Assembly (NCBI GenBank): GCA_965649825.1
Contig: OZ287697.1
Location: 682,001-746,000 of the forward strand
DNA from: Penicillus capitatus
Lineage: Eukaryota; Chlorophyta
Length of the DNA stretch: 64,000 nt
Direction: 5' to 3'
The notes under the pieces were generated by a model. That model did no database searches. It was not told the DNA's origin and was given only the letters and a program-made list of their open reading frames with translations. Position 1 is the stretch's first letter, and the number at the start of each line of letters is the position of its first letter. This document shows, one piece after another, positions 1-10,924 of the stretch. The translations under genes were made by a program, and so were the position numbers.

Positions 1-800
1 GATCGACGAGATAAATTGCCAAGTGGATGGTATCTGTCGCCACCTAAAGGAGCCATTCCACATCGTAGGCGGTGGAACAGACGAGTAGAGGTCGCTGACT
101 TGGTATTGCTTGCGACCTTCGTGGTAAACGTTCATGTGAAAGAGAGAGTTGATGTAACGCATTCGAAGCTCCTTCAGATTTTTGTAGCGCTGCGAAATGG
201 AAGGTCGGTTATGACGGTTGGTTGAGGATCACAAAGGTATACCTTTGCGGGCTGCAACACGTCGTTTGTCCCGGGAAGGACGAGGCGTTCGTAGTGGCGC
301 AAGAATTCGAAAATCTGTGGCGCCAGCTGTGATGCGTATTGCGGATCGTCCGCGTGCTTCTGATCAATATCCGTCGGAGCCGAAGGCTTATCCTCTTGGC
401 GTTCCCCGTAGTCGAACTCGGTTCGCTCGGCAGCGGTTTGCTTCTTTGCTGCTGGAGCTAAAGGTGAACGATCCTTTCCGGTCCCAGTCGAGTTCTATAG
501 ACACGAGGGTTTTGCGGTGTGTTGGTTTGTTCGGTTCTTGCCGTCGAAGTAGCGTTTTGGTAGGTGCGCTTATTTCCGCGGCCCCGTGGAGGTCTAAAGA
601 AGTCAGCGGTCAGTCAAGAACGGCGCTGTGGAGCCTTGGGCTTAAGAAGAGAGGACATACACGGAAGGACGGTTTCGCTCTGTACGCTCAAATGCCCCGT
701 GCGACGTCGTCTCTTGGGGATCGACGCTCTGGGCTTCGACAGCAACTTCAGCCGCCTGTTGCGTGACTGCATTCTTAGACGCGTTTGTGTTCGTCGACAT
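1..800 (-). CDS. Cyclin-like protein, 5' part (gene runs off the left edge)
   Basis: Reading leftward from ATG at 798-800, spliced exons give a Ser/Thr/Gln-rich N-terminus, then a stretch typical of A/B-type cyclins: PTDIDQKHADDPQYASQ, QIFEFLRHYE, and near the edge DTIHLAIYLVD, which resembles the ETLYLTVNLID segment of the cyclin box. A clear intron starts GTATACCTTT (about 233) and ends TTTCGCAG. Cyclins bind and activate cyclin-dependent kinases. The exon structure in the middle (600-660 and 1-130) is my reconstruction, and one segment between these cyclin-like pieces matches the family poorly. The assignment rests on scattered signature fragments; the rest of the cyclin box lies outside the window. 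Confidence 0.5.
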
Positions 801-1035
801 TTTGTGCTGACGCGGAATGCAAAACGAACAAACAAACAACAAAAGAAGAACGAATGAACGCCGAAACACACGACAGAGTTGACCGCTTGGTGTTTACATT
901 TGTAAACGCGTTTCATGAGAAAGTCACTGTCATGAATCATTCCGCTGACCCAGCGCGGTCAAGGCACCTGCGTTCGTCTGGGCATCCGGTCGGTACACAC
1001 GAAAAGAGCCATAACCAACTAGGGCATTGTAGCCG

Positions 1036-1398
1036 ATAGGCATGCATGTGGATAGCTGATTGCCAAGAGAAGCATTACGGACACCGTGCACGACTTGAAT
1101 GGGATCAATCAGCCTTGGGAGGTGTAGAGTCAGCGGCTTTAGCCATGAGCCTTTCAGAATCTTCTTTTGTGAGACAGCCGGCGAACACGTGTGCTTCCTC
1201 TTTACAGTACTTAAGGGTCATCTGCCGAACGAACCCGGTGTCGCAACAAGTTATGAGCAGTATACACTTCCGGACAACGTGCCATGGTACACTCGGAAAA
1301 ACCGCTGCAATACGAACGTCGTCAGAATAACGCACAACGTAAACAGAAGATACATGAAACACGTTGTGTCTCGCGTTCTTGTCGAACAAACACGCCCG
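1036..1398 (-). pseudogene. Internally deleted copy of the SDR gene at 6219-7187
   Basis: This stretch is near-identical to two separated parts of the intact SDR gene. Positions about 1040-1120 match the 3' coding part (about 6300-6390) and 1130-1398 match the 5' part (about 6935-7187), so roughly 540 bp of the middle is missing. The join removes the NNAG and YxxxK catalytic region, and the rest carries frame-breaking differences, for example CDTGF followed by VRQ instead of GRL. The homology continues upstream of the gene to about 1475. It is a dead relic of a tandem duplication that also carried the hairpin element immediately to its right. Confidence 0.75.
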
Positions 1399-1668
1399 AC
1401 CTAACGCAAACGGTCTTACGGCCGGAGATCGAGCTGAGTATCGTTATCCCCCACTTCTGTACCGTGATGGTGACGGCGTGTCTTTGGAAGACAAAGGGTT
1501 CGCGACCTCGAGAAACCAGAGTGCGGCCCGTCCTGCGGACCTGACCGGCGTGAAGCGACGTTTGACCCACTTCTGGCCGACGTCAGACTGTCGTGGACGG
1601 AATGGAGCGTTCTGATTGGCCGAGAGCAGTTCGAATTGTTCCAGACGTCACCTCGGCTGCAAAACGGA

Positions 1669-1675
1669 TATAAAA
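1669..1675 (+). promoter_or_regulatory. TATA-like box in element copy 1
   Basis: TATAAAA follows CAAAACGGA and is kept in all three copies (8510-8516 in copy 2; 50516-50522 on the minus strand in copy 3). It lies about 270 bp upstream of the first stem-loop. Conservation suggests a core promoter, but a start site cannot be read from the sequence. Confidence 0.45.
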
Positions 1676-1942
1676 TGCGCGACGCCGTACCCATTTCCAC
1701 ATTTCCTGTTTTGTCTTACTCTGCGCAGGTTTCCGAAGCGCATGCTTCAGGTACGGTCCGCCTGCATTATCGACGCTGAGCTGACTCGGCGTCGTAAACG
1801 CGCAGTTCTTTTCCGCAGGTGCGCGCCGAAGGACAGGCCCCCCGAAGACTCCAACACTCAAAGGTTCGTCCGTTCGCGTTCTCTTGTGTGTCTGCCCACC
1901 TAGGTAAGGCCGCGACCACGTGGAATTTCTGCGGCGTCGACC

Positions 1943-2218
1943 GATGCCGCGTCGAGCGGCTTCGGCCCCTCGGCCGCGGCTAAAGCGGCGCTCGACGCGG
2001 CATCTGTCGATCGACACCGCGTCGAGCGGTCTATGCCTCTCGGCCGCGGCTAAAGCGGCGCTCGACGCGGTGGCGATCAACGCCATCTCTCCTCTTACCC
2101 AGGTCTCTCGAAACCGGCTCCGGTTTCGAGATGCACCTAATTTTTGTCTGCGGTCTATCCGCCAGATGGGCGCCGCGTGGCTGCACAGATCCTGTTCGGC
2201 CGCGCGACGCCCATCTGG
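1943..2218 (+). other. Array of four stem-loops inside the element
   Basis: Hairpin 1 has perfect 16-bp arms at 1943-1958 and 1989-2004 with an inner 5-bp stem. Hairpin 2 has 14-bp arms at 2015-2028 and 2059-2072, extended by GATCG/CGATC. The two share the core CGCGTCGAGCG/CGCTCGACGCG. Where they differ (T45 and G46 versus C15 and A16, last digits of the coordinates) the partner bases differ too, so U-A becomes C-G and G-C becomes A-U. Hairpin 3 has 11-bp arms at 2107-2117 and 2120-2130. Hairpin 4 has 11-bp arms at 2162-2172 and 2208-2218 continuing inward. Equivalents lie at 8784-9060 and 49967-50243. Confidence 0.7.
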
Positions 2219-2650
2219 GTGATACTCCAGGGCAAAAATCTTCTCTATTGGTTACCGACTTGTCTTTCTTTGCAGCCGATCCTTACAGAGTGCAATAGGT
2301 TAGCTACCACATCGCTTCCGGCTGTCTCCTGTATAACATTCGCTCGTGGCAGCTGCAATACAGGAATGATCCCGCGAAGATATTCGCATCCTTCAGTGCC
2401 ACAATCTGTGGACCGTATGAAGGCCGAGAGGCCTCGTCACCTTGCGGTTGTTCAGTGCTGTAAAGACCTGTCTCCTTCCGTGTGAAGACGACTGAGCAGT
2501 GATCCTGCCCAAGAAGAAGAGGTGATGGTCTAGGATACTATTCTCTGTTAAGAGGGCAATGACAGGCGTGCCGTCGTTTCCACTTTACACAACTTCTGGC
2601 GAAACGGCATGGTTTTTAATCGCTGACAGCTGCATCATCTAAGTTCTGTT

Positions 2651-5600
2651 CTGAGATTGCAACAATAAGAGAACAGCTTGTTTCAAGTGTTTTGTGAATA
2701 ACTTCTGATAACAAACAAGAAACGATGATCGATAAATGCGATAAGTCGTTGTCGCATTGTGTGTTTGCGCGGTTTGGACAAAGAGTAAAGAGCGCGATGT
2801 GATGGAAAGTGCCGTCTTGTTTGGAAAACGTGAGGGTAAGCTCTACTCTGCAAGATTGCGAAATGTACGTGTATCGCAGAATATCCTTAACGTGGTAGAG
2901 GAGCAAGTACAACAAAACCTGTTGGACTGCCGTTGATAAAATTCCAAAAAAGAAAGACGACTATCCGCAATGTTTCAGCAGATAGTAGCCACCGTCAAAG
3001 AGTCTAACAACAAACCGACGGAAATGACAATGCCGTGAGCAGTAATAACATCTATTCTAGAAATTCACTCGCCGCCTCACGTTCAACGGTCGCTGTGGCG
3101 TTTGCAAAGCTCTATGGCAACTTCCTAATCAAGTGGCGTAAAGTCCGTACTAACTTCTTAATGGCAATACAAAGTGCCAAGTGCATTGCGGCCTTGTCAA
3201 CTTCCAACTGAAGTTCTTAACGGCACGTGAAGTATCAAGTGAAGTTCCTACCGAGTTCCTAGCGCCACTTCCATTTATGAATATTTGAACGGTCCCAATT
3301 CTTGTATGGACACATTGGCTTTAAACATCTATTGCGACGCATGTTACACCGAGTGTCCATTTGGCGACGTAATGGGGACCGTCATTCTAGCCTTTCACAG
3401 TCGGAACATACAAAAAATAGTAGAGTTTTGGGATTATGTTTAGGACAACAGATACATGTTTTGTCACAACGGGATTGGTTTTTAAAGGGATTTTGTGTTT
3501 TCAAGACCGCTCGTTTAAGTACGGAGAGTGTTATATTACGTATTTGCCTGTAGAAGAGCAACCCTCACTGGCTTAGGTATTTCTAGCTACGTGTTGAATG
3601 GAAAACTGGGCCAGCTGAGAAAGGGACAGATCGAATTCATGAAAAGCCTGCCATCCGGAGACTACATGATCCAGGTTGATTAGAACGATCTTGAATAGCT
3701 AAGAAAAAAACACTTCCCAGAAGCAGACTTTGAGATTTGCGGAACATGGATACCAAAACCATCACATTTTGAAATAAGCATACCATCCGTTATGATTGAG
3801 GGGCAGATTAGTCGCTGACTTATCACGGAATCATACATGAAGTTAAGTTAAACGCAAAGATGTCTATTTACCCCGGACAAGAGACGGGAAAGCCTCTCTC
3901 ACGTTTGTACGATTCCACCGAAAATCGAATCTTAGCAAAACTTAGGCCAATCGAGAATTGTCATGCCCTCACCGATTAAACGAGGATATCCTCCACCGAC
4001 AAGGAATGTTCATTGGCACACTTCCAGTGTACGCATGACGATTTGTTCATTACCACGCAATCCGAAACGCAACCCTCTGCCGCCACCCATCCATTTACGA
4101 AATCTTAGTTAAAAAGGAACTGAACCCCAAGACTGTTAAGGTATTAATCGAGATGTGCAAGGAGAAGAATGAGAAACGGAAACTGACGAACTCCACTTAG
4201 AGCACTCACTGGCAGCGTCAAAGTTTAGACGTGTGTATGAAAGAATTTCTTTGCTGAAAAGTTACTCCATCGAAACGCGGCCATACAGAAACTCCGACGA
4301 TCCGACCGCGGAATCACAACGAGACCTTGTACAACATGATGATTTGCGGTCACTTGCACGAGGGAAAGACGCTTTTTCCAAATTAGAAGAACAAACGTCA
4401 CAGGACAGATTGTGGCTTCAAGAACCTGAAAGGAGACTGGAGAAAACACAACCATGTTAAAACCAGGAACGCATGTTCGCGCTGTGTCGTGTTAACGAAG
4501 GTATAGAACCGCTGCTTTTTCCGTTATTGAATTAACAAACAGCGTGAGGAATCACTTCATAATCTTACCGAGTCTTAAATCTAGTGAGCCATGCAAAAGC
4601 TAGTTCGGATGACATCACAAGTCGGTAAACAAAGAATATAATGTTAAGAGGCAGAGTCATACTCTATCAAGTAGAATTGCCCCGGTGGTTTTGGCATTTA
4701 GTTTCGTAAAATCGCATCGTCAAAAACAATTATCTGTACTACGTGTCTCCATTGTTAACAAGTTTCTGAAGGTATCGACTCTTGATCTTTTGAATTTGTT
4801 GACCATTTTATTACATGAAGTCTCTTATCAAAAAGCTTTCGAAAAACAAATCATTGGTTTTATCGACTAACGACATTTGCTTGGAAGGACTGATCGCTTC
4901 TGCGTAAACTGCAATGGCCGTCTTTACGAGATGCATGTGCTCTTTCGGAGGTTTAGACAAAGTCCAATTTCCTCTGTGGATTTTGCGCCGAGTGCATCCA
5001 CGGGCAATTATCGTTACAACTCATCGATTGTTGGCGGCTTCAAATTTATGGAACACTTCTGATGGATGAGATGGCTGTTTATTCCAAAGACTGGCTAGCT
5101 AGAATACCGATGATCGTCTAAGTTAGAGATCGACATGTTTTCGTTGTATTCGATCAGTTTTCCTTTATGGAGTGAAACGTGTAATTTCCAAATAGTCTTA
5201 TGGAAAGAAAGCCTTGTGTAGTCATTTCGTAAAGGCTACAATGTTTGCGTATTTTGATAGAAAACAGAGCTGTTTGCACGCGACAAACACGGACAAAGGT
5301 AAGAGTGTATTCTGATCTAATTGTAATTGGATATACAAGGTGTTTTCTTGGTTAATATAACTCGAAAGGATTGCGTTGGATGGTTAATACAAGCAACTGC
5401 GGTACGTTCGACAAGTCTAGGGTAATATTCAAACGTCGTGAAGCCCATCAGATTGTTCGCGATGACGCAATCGTCAAGCAATGACGATTTCTTTTATGAC
5501 ACTAGGACGACTCTGGGAGTTCGCAGAACACATAACCAAGCCAAGTTCTGATTGGTTGGATGCATTGTGTTTTTGTGCAGTGCGAAACAACACTGCACTT

Positions 5601-6218
5601 TCTGTTGGTGACCTTTGCATGTTCAATTGCCGATTACACCGGAGACTCGACTTTTGCAGAACAAACCGTTGGTTCCCTTCTCTCATCGACTCACAGTTTC
5701 TATTGTAGGTTACGACAGGCGAGCTGTTACCAACTTTCGGTATCTGTAACGACACAAGACGGATGAATTTTCTACCTTTCCTGCGTCTGAAGGGTCCTCC
5801 CTCCAGTTTTCATCGTATCCACAAAGAGCGACGATCTTCATACCCAGTTGAAAAGTTGAGATCACTCATTCTTCACCGCAGAGGCATGTGGATAGCAGCT
5901 TCATCAGAACGAAGTTTTCTGGTGGGGATTACTCACGCAAAGGGGAACAACCGTGGAACGATGTTTCAGGACACGTCTCGAAGGTATTCTTTTCTGGGGA
6001 CTGGGATGGAACTACGCCATGATATTATTAATTCTACAGCACGATACATGCAAACCCCTCATCTTCGACAGCGACACAATTAGATGTGAGAGGCTGTGCA
6101 CTTGTCACCACAACAATTCCCGGATGCAGGTGCAGAGAATACATAGACATCGATGGAAACAGAACTAACTGTCAGTGACTATGTGTCATAGGGGCACCAC
6201 TGTTACAGAAAATTAAAT
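2651..6218. other. Gene-poor, AT-richer stretch
   Basis: I find no gene I can support here. Base composition is visibly more AT-rich than elsewhere. Between about 3590 and 4460 there are short open pieces in shifting frames interrupted by stops, including a 76-codon charged frame at 4233-4460. This looks like decayed coding sequence, perhaps an old mobile element, but nothing is recognisable. Small frames at 5481-6168 have no family resemblance. Confidence 0.5.
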
Positions 6219-7187
6219 TCATTGACTTATTCTGTTCAACACATCCACAAAAGATTCCGGTAAGAGAGAAAGATGCCAATAAAGCCACAAGGCGTCATAA
6301 CCGATAAGAATGCGCGTGGCTGGATAACGGCAAAGAAGAGCATCACGAACACCGTGGACGACTCGAATGGGATCACCAGCCATGCGCCTATACTCCTTCG
6401 CTTTTTCTTCGTACGCAAAAGGATCTCTAGGGTAACGTTTGCGGACATCGGATGTCGCTCTGTCGCATCTCTCTTTGACTGTTGGTCGACGCTCTTCGGA
6501 GTCCAAGATGGGTGTGTTGAAGAATCCAGGAATAATCTTAATAACACGGATACCCGAGAAGGCTAATTCGCGCCTCAGACAAGTGAAGAATGCGTCCTGT
6601 GCGCTTTTGGAAGCAGAATAGGCGGAGAACATTGGAGCCGGTATGAGAGATGAGCAGCTCGTGATAGCAACGATTCTGCCTCCGGGCTGATCCATCAAGG
6701 GGAGGAACTTCTTGGTCACGCGCACGGACCCAAGGAAATTGATGTCCATCACTCTTTCGTACTCCGACATCTTCGTCATCTCGACATAAAACCCCGCAAA
6801 GATACCAGCGTTGTTGATGACGGCGTAGAGGCTCTTCTGTTCCTTCTCTAAGAACGTCTTGACGACGTTATAGGCGGCCTGGATCTGCGTTTCGTTAGTG
6901 ACGTCCAGAGGGAGCGTCGTCACTCGTCCCTTTCCAGTGGCCTCGGCCATGAGCCTCTCAGAACCTTCTTTTGTGAGACAGCCGGCGAACACATGTGCTC
7001 CCTCTTCACAGTACCTGAGGGCCATCAGCCGACCGAACCCGGTGTCGCATCCAGTTATCAGCAGTGTCCTTCCGGACAACGTGCCATGGTACTTTCGGAG
7101 ACACCGCTGCAATACGAACGTCGTCAGAATAACGCACAACGTAAACAGAAGATACATGAAACACGTTGTGTATCGCGTTCTTGTCAA
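6219..7187 (-). CDS. Short-chain dehydrogenase/reductase, retinol-dehydrogenase type
   Basis: A single-exon, 322-residue protein. The N-terminus is hydrophobic (about residues 10-26, FMYLLFTLCVILTTFVL), a probable membrane anchor. Next come the Rossmann dinucleotide motif TGCDTGFG (about 46-53), the NNAG motif, and the catalytic Ser and YSASK pair in the classical order. This arrangement and the length fit the RDH/17-beta-HSD6 branch of membrane-bound SDRs, which use NAD(P)(H) to oxidise or reduce steroid or retinoid alcohols. The actual substrate cannot be told. A deleted copy lies at 1036-1398 on the same strand, so the locus has been tandemly duplicated. It is one of the few intronless genes here. 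Confidence 0.85.
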   Translation of the reverse strand: MTRTRYTTCFMYLLFTLCVILTTFVLQRCLRKYHGTLSGRTLLITGCDTGFGRLMALRYCEEGAHVFAGCLTKEGSERLMAEATGKGRVTTLPLDVTNETQIQAAYNVVKTFLEKEQKSLYAVINNAGIFAGFYVEMTKMSEYERVMDINFLGSVRVTKKFLPLMDQPGGRIVAITSCSSLIPAPMFSAYSASKSAQDAFFTCLRRELAFSGIRVIKIIPGFFNTPILDSEERRPTVKERCDRATSDVRKRYPRDPFAYEEKAKEYRRMAGDPIRVVHGVRDALLCRYPATRILIGYDALWLYWHLSLLPESFVDVLNRISQ

Positions 7188-7275
7188 ACAAACACACCCG
7201 CCCTAACGCGAACGATCTTACGGCCAGAGATCGAGATAAGTATCGTTATCCCACTTCTGTACCGTTGATGGTGAC

Positions 7276-8059
7276 GTTGTGTTCAGAACAACAACCGCCA
7301 ACCACACAGTTCCAGCCTCAAATGAAGAGATGTGGAAATTTCTTGTTACACCGGAGATGGACGAGGCAACATCAACCAGGTCTTTCATCTTGGCCTTCAC
7401 CTTTATCGAGTCTGCTAAGAAAGACTGCTGCAACTGTCAGATGTAAATGGATGGATACGTGTTAACTGTCAAGTAACTATTTCCTTCCAGAATTGACATA
7501 GTCCAGGAAGACAGCAGAATTGTGACGAAAACAAATGTTCCTCTCTACACGCACGACAAATACGAAATACTATGCTGGTTGCTTTGGATCCAGTCTGCCC
7601 AGGATGAGAGCAAGGATCACTGCCAGCACCATTTTCATAAAGCATACGTCGTTTCCCATTCAGGCTCCCACCTCCCGTCTCCTTCGTATGCGTTGTCATT
7701 AAGATGGCGACCACTCTATTCACTAGATCTACAAGCCTTGAATTCCTTTTTCGAATGACCAAGTAGTCATTCACGACGGTGACGGCGCAGAGACTGTTGA
7801 CAATCCTCCTGACGTTGGCCTAGGGCCCTCCTTTAAGCTGCAATGCTGTCTGTGTAAATTGCATGTAGCAGAAAAGAAGGGGGAATCGTTTGTAATTAGC
7901 AAAGCTGTTGGATAGGGAGTCGGATCCTTTTACTCGGTTTCCCGTCGCAGAAAATCTTGGTTTGTTGTTTCTTTCTCAGGAAACATTTTGCGGGTCCGTC
8001 GTGATCGGAAAATCTCCATTGGATCCTTATCTACCTTCTCGCATTGAATGCAATCTGTT
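7276..8059. other. No gene recognised
   Basis: Only short unsupported open frames. A minus-strand frame beginning near 7660 starts with a hydrophobic, signal-like stretch (MKMVLAVILALILG) but stops after about 25 codons, and I could not extend it by splicing. Confidence 0.4.
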
Positions 8060-8330
8060 TGGCGTCCACGTCCAGTCCATGCTTCGCTGTGCAACATAAG
8101 GCAAAAAACCAGTTCAGGATGGATCTCTGTCGAGGTGTGCAGTTCGGGATTGTGTCCTTCGTTTCCTTGACTCGTCTTCGATCTGCGGAAAACCGCCGAA
8201 TTCGCGAGCGCGTTTCATCTCGAGGCGCGTCAGCTGGTCGTCAACCTTCCACGGGGTCGATGAAAGGACGGTAAGACGCACGTTCGCTATCGCCATTATG
8301 CGGCAAGCTCTGCCTATATCACCCTGAAAG

Positions 8331-9490
8331 GCAAAGGGTTCACAACCTCGAGAAAACAGAGTGCGGCACGTCCTGCGGACCTGACCTGCGTGAAGCGACG
8401 TTTGACCCGCTTCTGGCCGACGTCAGACTGTCGTGGAGGGAATGGAGCGTTCTGATTGGCAGAGAGCGGAGTCGAATTGTTCCAGACGTCACCTCGGCTG
8501 CAAAACGGATATAAAATGCGCGACGCCGTACCCATTTCCGCATTTCCTGTTTTGTTTTACTCTGCGCAGGTTTCCGAAGCGCATGCTTCAGGTACGGTCC
8601 GCCTGCATTATCGACGCTGAGCTGACTCGGCGTCGTAAACGCGCAGTTCTTTTCCGCAGGTGCGCGCCGAAGGACAGGTCCCCCGAAGACTCCAACACTC
8701 AAAGGTTCGTCCGTTCGCGTTCTCCTGTGTGTCTGCCCACCTAGGTACGGCCTCGACCACGTGGAATTTCTGCGGCGTCGACCGATGCCGCGTCGAGCGG
8801 TTTCGGCCCCTCGGCCGCGGCTAAAGCGGCGCTCGACGCGACGTCGGTCGATCGACACCGCGTCGAGCGGTCTATGCCCCTCGGCCGCGGCTAAAGCGGC
8901 GCTCGACGCGGTGGCGATCAAACGCCATCTCTCCTCTTACCCAGGTCTCTCGAAACCGGAGCCGGTTTCGAGATGCACCTAATTTTTGTCTGCGGTCTAT
9001 CCGCCAGATGGGCGCCGCGCGGCTGCACAGATCCTGTTCGGCCGCGCGACGCCCATCTGGGTGATACTCCGGGACAAAAATCTTCTCTATTGGTTACCGA
9101 CTTGTCTTTCTTTGCAGCCGATCCTTACAGAGTGCAATAGGTTCGCTACCACATCGCTTCCGCTGTCTCCTGTATAACATTCGCTCGTGTCAGCTGCAAT
9201 ACACGAACGATCCCGCGAAGATATTCGCATCCTTCAGTGCCACAATCTGTGGACCGTATGAAGGCCGAGAGGCCTCGTCACCTTGCGGTTGTTCAGTGCT
9301 GTAAAGACATGTCTCCTTCCGTGTGAAGGCGACTGAGCAGTGGTCCTGCCAAAAAACAAGAGGTGACGGTCCAGGACAGTGTTCTCTGTTAAGAGGGCAA
9401 TGACAGGCGTGCCGTCGTTTCCACTTTACACAACTTCTGGCGAAACGGCATGGTTTTCCATCGCTGACAGCTGCATCATCTAAGTTCTGT
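8331..9490 (+). repeat. Hairpin-rich element, copy 2
   Basis: Copy 2 of the element described at 1490-2650, within the duplicated block. TATA box 8510-8516; hairpins at about 8784-8840, 8856-8912, 8949-8972 and 9004-9060. In hairpin 4 a base that forms a U-G wobble in copies 1 and 3 is C here, pairing with G, which keeps the stem. Hairpin 1's outer right arm differs but can still pair with the left flank (CGACCGA with TCGGTCG). Confidence 0.8.
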
Positions 9491-9954
9491 CCCCGAGAGT
9501 GCACGACGGAGATTCGATCGTCCAGACAATCGGACGACCTCCACTCGGCTATCAGACAGACTGCGTTTGTACAATGCCCAGATCGGGGCCTACAGGGTGC
9601 CTGGCTGCACTGTCAACATACATTCTCTCCCATGAAACGATACTCCGCTCATAATCTCACGAGACCTGATCGCAGACCGCCTTGAAAGCTACCAGAGTGG
9701 CGGTGCTTTCCCGTTTTGCTGTTGCACTCTATCGTCTCTTTGGTAGCACCGATCTGAAACCGAGAGGGATGAGAATCGGGTAGAGCATCCGACAGCTGTT
9801 CGAGAGACGCGTACCGACATGTTCTGTACGCTGTGTCACCTTCCAAAAGCTCTTTTACAAATTTTGTCATTCTTGCACAGATGGGTCCATCCATTTCTAT
9901 CAACGTCGTCGCCGCCGCTCTCCGCAGCGTTGTCTGAGCGATCGTTGTGGTACA

Positions 9955-10865
9955 ATGGGTGCGTAGCTCTTCCTTTAGGGCATCGCGTGTAGCTGCTTTA
10001 TGGCCCATTTTCGTTCTAGGCATCACACGCGGGACACTGCACAAACGCAAAGCGACGGGAGGCCGCAAGAAAGCGTGGAGAAAGAAAAAGAAGTAACGCT
10101 GATTCGGCATCCTTCCTTCGAACTGCCAGATCGCTGCCTCCAGATACGACATGGGACGACCTTCCGCCAGCACGAAGCTCTCCTCCAACGTCGAGGTGCG
10201 CCGCGTTCGAGCACGCGGAAGACTGATCAAACGCAGAGCCCTTCGCCTCGACTCCGGCTGCTTTGCCTGGCCCTCGGAGGTCACATCATCTCACATCCTC
10301 ACATCTCCCTTCCATCGGTCGACCCGTGCAGGCATGCACCAGGAAGACACGCATCATGGATGTTGTCTATCATCCCAACAGTAATGAACTGGTGAGCGCG
10401 GGCAGATCAAGAAGGGCGAAAACCGTGAGCGGCAGGTGCGGACGAAATCTCTGACGAAGTCTGTGGTGGTCCAAGTGGATGCCAATCCCTTCAAACAGTG
10501 GTACCAAAAGCATTACGGCGTGGAAGTTGGCGTGAAGGGCAAAGACGATGGGACGTCCGAAAACCTGCCAAACTTTGAAAGCATGAAAGACGTGCCGATG
10601 CTCCACATCCGTCCACGAGGACGCGAACTCTGTCGTTTGCTAGGTTTCGGAAGAGCAGATCAAAGAGATGAAAAGCCATCTGGCAGCGAGGAGGGCACTG
10701 GATGCGCGAGTGGCCGAGCAAATGATCACCGGTCGCTTGATGGCAATCGTCGCATCGCGCCCTGGTCAGATAGGAAGAGCGGATGGATACGTCCTGGAAG
10801 GCAAAGAGCTCGAGTTCTACATCAAGAAGTCCGCCAAGAAGAAGGGAAAGGCAGCAGCCGAATGA
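9955..10865 (+). CDS. RPS8: 40S ribosomal protein eS8, copy A
   Basis: Six exons (9955-9958, 10020-10092, 10144-10279, 10332-10391, 10436-10591, 10644-10865) splice to exactly 216 codons plus stop. The protein starts [20 protein letters not shown] and contains [48 protein letters not shown] and the C-terminal [12 protein letters not shown] and LEGKELEFY blocks, all diagnostic of eS8 of the small ribosomal subunit. The first coding exon is only ATGG. Intron 3 (10280-10331) begins GTCACATCATC. It converges tail-to-tail with the kinase remnant. A near-identical copy lies at 48162-49073. Confidence 0.93.
10280..10331 (+). other. eS8 intron 3 with the 10-mer at its 5' end
   Basis: A 52-nt GT-AG intron whose donor site is itself the start of GTCACATCAT. 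The matching intron of copy B (48696-48747, minus) has one substitution (GTCGCATCAT). Splicing restores [15 protein letters not shown] in both. Confidence 0.8.
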
Positions 10866-10924
10866 CAGAAACGCTGTACGATGCTTCTGTTTAAAACGGA
10901 GGCGCCTCCACGGCCCACTGCCCC

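Larger units (their letters stand above)
1490..2650 (+). repeat. Hairpin-rich 1.16-kb element, copy 1
   Basis: This block recurs at 8331-9490 (same strand) and at 49537-50705 (opposite strand), with about 95% identity to copy 2 by eye. It holds a TATA-like box (TATAAAA, 1669-1675) and, downstream, four strong stem-loops between 1943 and 2218. No open frame is conserved across the copies. A Cys-rich 104-codon antisense frame in copies 2 and 3 has a stop in copy 1 and mostly replacement differences. I saw no terminal repeats or transposase. It could be a structured non-coding RNA gene, a foldback-type non-autonomous mobile element, or part of the duplicated segments without a function of its own. 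Confidence 0.8.

Noticed and set aside
1583-2086. 167-codon minus-strand frame across the hairpin element
   Set aside because: It reads straight through the inverted repeats, giving Arg/Ala-rich mirror-like sequence, and matching frames exist on the other strand. GC-rich palindromes create such frames by chance.
9190-9504. Cys-rich 104-codon frame shared by element copies 2 and 3
   Set aside because: Copy 1 has a stop after the first codons, and differences between copies 2 and 3 are mostly amino-acid replacing, so there is no sign of protein-level selection.
10000-10395. 131-codon plus frame inside eS8
   Set aside because: Runs through eS8 introns and exons in a different frame; the six-exon eS8 model sums to an exact reading frame.
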